A stretch of 64,000 nucleotides of DNA from Phycisphaerae bacterium. Lineage in GTDB: Bacteria; Planctomycetota; Phycisphaerae; Sedimentisphaerales; Anaerohalosphaeraceae. Below, piece by piece: positions 60,459 through 64,000 of this stretch. Position numbers and translations under genes: made by a program. The stretch spans positions 1-64,000 of the forward strand of contig JAAYCR010000050.1 in assembly GCA_012729675.1 (NCBI GenBank), written 5' to 3'. The stretch's first letter is position 1. Each line of letters opens with the position of its first letter. The notes under the pieces are model-generated. The model did not search any database and had not been told where the DNA came from. It was given only the letters and a program-made list of their open reading frames with translations.

Positions 60459-61895
60459 ATGGACGACCGCTTTGACATCGCCGTGATCGGAACCGGCCCC
60501 GGCGGATACATCGCCGCCTTAAAGGCCGCACAAATGGGAGCCAAAACCGCCGTCATCGAGAAACATTTTCTCGGCGGCACGTGCCTCAATTATGGCTGCA
60601 TCCCCTCTAAGGCACTGCTGGCCTCGGCCGAGCTGATGTACACTATCAACCATGCCTCTGCGATGGGCGTCCGCGTCAACGGCAACGCCGGATTTGACTG
60701 GCCCGCGATTCAGCAGCGCAAAAACAAGGTCCTCAAGGGGTTGCGTTCGGGCATCAAGAGTCTGTTCGGCGCGCGGAACGTCACCCTGTTTTCCGGACGC
60801 GGCGTCATCACCGGCAAAGGCCAGATCACCGTCACCGCCGAGAACGGCGTCGAGAGCAGCATCAACGCCGATAAGACCATCATCGCCGTCGGCTCCGTGC
60901 CGGCGCGGATACCCGGCTGGCCGGACGATCCGAAACGGGTCTGCACCTCAGACGAATCGCTGCATTGGGAGACCCTGCCCAAACGGCTCCTGATTGTCGG
61001 CGGCGGAGTCATCGGCTGCGAGTTCGCCTGTATGATGCGCGAATACGGCGTCGAAGTCACTGTCGTCGAGATGCTCGAACGGCTGATGCCGGAAATGGAA
61101 GGCGCACTCGGCAAGCAGATGCAGGCGATTTTCCAGAAACGGGGTATCAAGGTACTGGTCGGCGCAAAGGTCGAATCGCTCAAATCCGTCGGCGACGGCG
61201 TCACCGCCGAAGTCTCCGGTGCCGGGGCAATGTCGTTCGACAGGGTGCTGGTCGCGGTCGGACGGCGGCCCAATACCGAAAACATCGGCCTGGACACGGT
61301 CGGCATCAATGCCGAACGCGGGTTCATCACCGTGGACGACAAGATGCGCACCAACATCGACGGGTATTACTGCATCGGCGACGCCAACGGGCGGACACTG
61401 CTGGCGCACGCGGCCAGTGCACAGGCAATGATGGCCGTCAAGGACGCGCTGGGCAAGGACGCCGGGCCGCTGCTGCCGATTCCGTGGGCGGTTTATACGT
61501 TCCCGGAAGTGGCCGGCGTTGGCATCACCAGCGAGCAGGCCGCCAAACGCGATCTGCCGGTTCGTATCGGCCAGTTTCCCATCGGCTATCTCGGAAAAGC
61601 GATGGCCGCAGGCCACACCGAGGGCACGGTCAAGGTCATCGCCGACTACAACACCGACAAGCTGCTCGGCGTTCACCTTCTGGGACACAACGCCACCGAG
61701 ATCATCGCATCGGCCGCGGCCATGATGACCGTCGGCGGAACCGCAAAAGACCTGGCGAATATGGTCGTCGCCCACCCGACTATCGGCGAAGCGGTCAAAG
61801 AAGCCGCAGAGGACGTTTACCAAAGCGCCATGCACCTGCCGCCGCGAAAAATGATGCGCAAGGAAGCGGATTTGACGAAAATGAAGAGTAAATAG
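60459..61895 (+). CDS. lpdA: Dihydrolipoyl dehydrogenase (E3)
   Basis: 478 residues. FAD motif DIAVIGTGPGGYIAALKAAQ, redox disulfide GGTCLNYGCIPSKALL, NAD motif LLIVGGGVIGCEFACMM, and the C-terminal catalytic His-Glu pair in VVAHPTIGEAVKEAAEDVYQ. Reoxidises the lipoyl group of E2 with NAD. It follows E2 by 33 bases with AAAGGAAAG upstream. Together with the fused E1 across the divergent promoter it completes the complex. Confidence 0.95.
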   Translation: MDDRFDIAVIGTGPGGYIAALKAAQMGAKTAVIEKHFLGGTCLNYGCIPSKALLASAELMYTINHASAMGVRVNGNAGFDWPAIQQRKNKVLKGLRSGIKSLFGARNVTLFSGRGVITGKGQITVTAENGVESSINADKTIIAVGSVPARIPGWPDDPKRVCTSDESLHWETLPKRLLIVGGGVIGCEFACMMREYGVEVTVVEMLERLMPEMEGALGKQMQAIFQKRGIKVLVGAKVESLKSVGDGVTAEVSGAGAMSFDRVLVAVGRRPNTENIGLDTVGINAERGFITVDDKMRTNIDGYYCIGDANGRTLLAHAASAQAMMAVKDALGKDAGPLLPIPWAVYTFPEVAGVGITSEQAAKRDLPVRIGQFPIGYLGKAMAAGHTEGTVKVIADYNTDKLLGVHLLGHNATEIIASAAAMMTVGGTAKDLANMVVAHPTIGEAVKEAAEDVYQSAMHLPPRKMMRKEADLTKMKSK

Positions 61896-61976
61896 GATCA
61901 CGCAAGGAGGACGACAACCCGTGCTGTTCCGTGTGTGTTTTTTGTAAGGTATTTCTCTTTAATACTTTATATTTAT

Positions 61977-62050
61977 TAGCGGCGGGTGGATTCGAACCAC
62001 CGACCCTGGGCTTATGAATCCCATGCTCTAACCAGCTGAGCTACACCGCC
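61977..62050 (-). tRNA. tRNA-Met (CAT anticodon)
   Basis: 74 bases, all four arms can be folded. Anticodon loop TTCATAA, T-arm GGTGG-TTCGAAT-CCACC, D-arm GCTC/GAGC. The CCA is not encoded. The 1-72 pair is G-U and position 31-39 is A-G (mismatch), while G28-30 pair with C40-42. No C1-A72 mismatch, so it is the elongator type. Confidence 0.9.
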
Positions 62051-62203
62051 AGTCGCGTAAAACCTGAATTATAGCCCAAAAAAACACTTAAAACAAGAAA
62101 AAATTCATTGGATTTTAACGGTTTTATCGCTTTTGCGACGGATAATTTGTACAGAAATGTCGCCCCCCATAAAAAAGCGGTGATTCAGATGAACAAACAA
62201 GCA

Positions 62204-62277
<74 letters not shown>

Positions 62278-62379
62278 AAGTGGCGATAGTATATAGGAAG
62301 CAACGCGGCGTATCAAGCCAATATGTGGACGAAGAGGAAATTTGGTTCTTTCGGTTAATGGATAGGCAGTTGTTGGGGG

Positions 62380-62408
62380 TTTACTTTCGTGGGGAAAAAG
62401 GGTATGAT
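62380..62408 (+). promoter_or_regulatory. Promoter of dnaE
   Basis: TTTACT (62380-62385), 17-base spacer, TATGAT (62403-62408), about 75 bases before the ATG at 62483. Confidence 0.5.
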
Positions 62409-62482
62409 CGGTGCATTGATAATCCAAACAAACATCCAACCGGCGGCGGTCGAGCCGCAGGGTTTCTTGATATGGAGAAGTT

Positions 62483-64000
62483 ATGGCGGGAAAAGGATTT
62501 GCGCATCTTCACGTACACACGCAGTATTCCCTTTTGGACGGGGCGATTCCGGCCGGGCGGTTGTTTGCCCGGTGCAAAGAGCTGGGGATGGACACGGTGG
62601 CCGTGACCGATCACGGCAATATGTTCGGGGCGGTGGATTTTTATGTCAAGGCCAGAGAAGCGAACGTTAAGCCGATTTTCGGGCTGGAGGCGTATGTCGC
62701 CCCCGACAGCCGGTTTGATCGGCAAAAAGGCAGCGACGATGAAAAAGCCTACCACCACCTGATCTTGCTGGCCGAGAATCTGGCGGGCTACCGAAACCTG
62801 CTGAAGTTGACCAGCTTAGGCTACATTGAGGGGTTTTATTACAAGCCGCGGATTGACAAAGCGCTGTTGGCCGAGTTGAACGAGGGGCTGATCTGCACAA
62901 CCGCCTGCATCGCCGGCGAGGTGCCGCGTCTGCTGTTTCGCCACGATGTCGAGGGGGCCGAGCGGGCGGTTGATGACTTTTTGAAGATTTTCGGCCCGGA
63001 ACGATTCTTTCTGGAGATTCAGCAGCACGACAACAATCAGGAATACGCCCACGTCATGCCGATGATGATCGACTTGGCGCAGCGCAAGGGCGTAGGACTT
63101 GCTGCAACCAACGATGTGCATTTTCTCAACGCCGACGACTATGAGGCACACGATGCGCTCTGTTGCATCAGCACCGGCAAAAAAGTCTCTGACACCAACC
63201 GCAACGTCTATCCCCGCAGCGTGTATCTGAAAAGCCCCGCCGAGATGCGGGCGCTGTTTGCCGACGTGCCCGAGGCGTGCGACAACACGCTGGCGATTGC
63301 CGAGCGATGCAATGTGGAGCTGGACCTGACCAGCCGCCACGCGCCGGTCTATACGCCCGCCAACGGGCAGACAGCCGAGGACTATCTGCGCGAGCTGGTG
63401 TATGCCGGGGCGAAACGGCTGTACGGCAAGGTCACCGACGCCATCAGCGAACGCATCGAACGCGAGATGGCCGTCATCTGCGGCAAGGGATTTGCCAGCT
63501 ACTTCCTCATCGTCTGGGACGTGTGCAACTATGCCCGCGAAAACAACATCCCCGTCGGCGCCAGGGGCAGCGCCGTCGGCACGGTCGTGGGCTATTGCCT
63601 GGGCATCTGCGACGTTGATCCGATCCATTACGACCTGCTGTTTGAGCGGTTTATGGATCCGGAGCGAAACGAGATGCCTGATATCGACGTGGACATCTGT
63701 CAGGACGGGCGGCCGCGGACGCTGGAATATGTGCGGAAAAAATACGGGCATATCGCCCAGATCATCACGTTCGGGACGATGAAGGCCAAGGCCGTGATCC
63801 GCGACGTATGCCGTGTGCTGGATGTGCCGCTGGCCGAGGCCGACCGGCTGGCCAAGCTGGTGCCCAACGAATTGAAAATGACGCTGGACAAGGCCCTTGA
63901 GGTCGAGCCGGATCTGCGCAAGGGGTATGAGGACAACGAGCAGACGCGGCGGGTCATCGACATCGGGCGGCGGCTGGAAGGGCTGGCGCGGCATGCGTCG
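62483..64000 (+). CDS. dnaE: DNA polymerase III alpha subunit, 5' part
   Basis: 506 codons in view, still open at the window edge (family length about 1150). N-terminal PHP domain (about 5-230) with metal-binding residues in FAHLHVHTQYSLLDGA and VTDHGNMFGAVDFY; palm-proximal region with SYFLIVWDVCNYARENNIPV and the Mg-binding catalytic Asps in NEMPDIDVDICQDGR. Replicative polymerase. GGAGAAG precedes the ATG. The fully visible PHP motifs suggest an active proofreading-type PHP domain, as in many non-proteobacterial DnaE proteins. Confidence 0.96.
   Translation, partial: MAGKGFAHLHVHTQYSLLDGAIPAGRLFARCKELGMDTVAVTDHGNMFGAVDFYVKAREANVKPIFGLEAYVAPDSRFDRQKGSDDEKAYHHLILLAENLAGYRNLLKLTSLGYIEGFYYKPRIDKALLAELNEGLICTTACIAGEVPRLLFRHDVEGAERAVDDFLKIFGPERFFLEIQQHDNNQEYAHVMPMMIDLAQRKGVGLAATNDVHFLNADDYEAHDALCCISTGKKVSDTNRNVYPRSVYLKSPAEMRALFADVPEACDNTLAIAERCNVELDLTSRHAPVYTPANGQTAEDYLRELVYAGAKRLYGKVTDAISERIEREMAVICGKGFASYFLIVWDVCNYARENNIPVGARGSAVGTVVGYCLGICDVDPIHYDLLFERFMDPERNEMPDIDVDICQDGRPRTLEYVRKKYGHIAQIITFGTMKAKAVIRDVCRVLDVPLAEADRLAKLVPNELKMTLDKALEVEPDLRKGYEDNEQTRRVIDIGRRLEGLARHAS

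Noticed and set aside
61977-62050. Initiator tRNA-Met
   Set aside because: It has a G-U at 1-72 and the G-C run is shifted by one pair from the initiator signature, so the elongator type fits better.

Overview
This window is bacterial, moderately G+C-rich and gene-dense, with two tRNAs, no rRNA and no CRISPR array. The gene set suggests a heterotrophic member of the Planctomycetota, most likely the Phycisphaerae or a related lineage. Pointers are a pilMNOPQ-type pilus cluster with several prepilin-like proteins, a PadR plus HAAS-type membrane protein pair, sialate O-acetylesterase and deoxysugar catabolism genes, peptidoglycan genes (murC, murB, ddl, ftsQ), and many palindromic or word-like intergenic repeats. 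This assignment is an inference from gene content, not from a marker-gene tree.

Layout. 0.5-8.4 kb holds a periplasmic-sensor histidine kinase, a two-gene module of a helix-turn-helix protein and a stand-alone ABC-type ATPase, a divergent LacI and PocR/AraC regulator pair, and a ferritin-like protein. 8.4-22.5 kb is a type IV pilus/type II secretion-like region, mostly on the minus strand: pilM-N-O-parA-pilP-pilQ, prepilins, pilC, pilB, and a hybrid kinase-like protein that lacks its phospho-accepting histidine. 22.9-25.5 kb has an amidohydrolase and an NSS sodium symporter with a tiny MetS-like subunit. 25.5-30.5 kb is a rearranged patch: REP palindromes around an internally deleted RAYT transposase, an IS481 remnant, a duplicated 5' fragment of mutY, several orphan genes (mostly small membrane proteins), a Nudix hydrolase and an intact mutY.

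30.5-43 kb holds mgtE, a sialate O-acetylesterase with a YhcH-type protein, a small overlapping nucleotidyltransferase pair bounded by perfect 50-bp direct repeats, glyS, a cation:proton antiporter and the PadR/HAAS pair. 43-47.7 kb is a murC-murB-ddl-ftsQ cluster interrupted by a four-helix-bundle gene lying between inverted word-like tracts.

48.1-61.9 kb looks like one metabolic unit. L-fucose isomerase, a rhamnulokinase-family kinase, a SorE-like MDR dehydrogenase, an SDR, a PHP-like hydrolase and a complete 2-oxoacid dehydrogenase complex (fused E1 alpha-beta, E2, E3) surround a DeoR-type repressor. The repressor sits next to a clear inverted-repeat operator in the divergent promoter region. 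No recognisable class II aldolase is present. The window ends with tRNA-Met, tRNA-Arg and the 5' part of dnaE.

The strongest leads for something new are the repeat-bounded cassettes inside or beside housekeeping operons, the covarying hairpin strings, the fused-E1 deoxysugar operon with a non-lipoylatable E2 domain, the histidine-less hybrid kinase in the pilus region, and the HTH/ABC-ATPase module.
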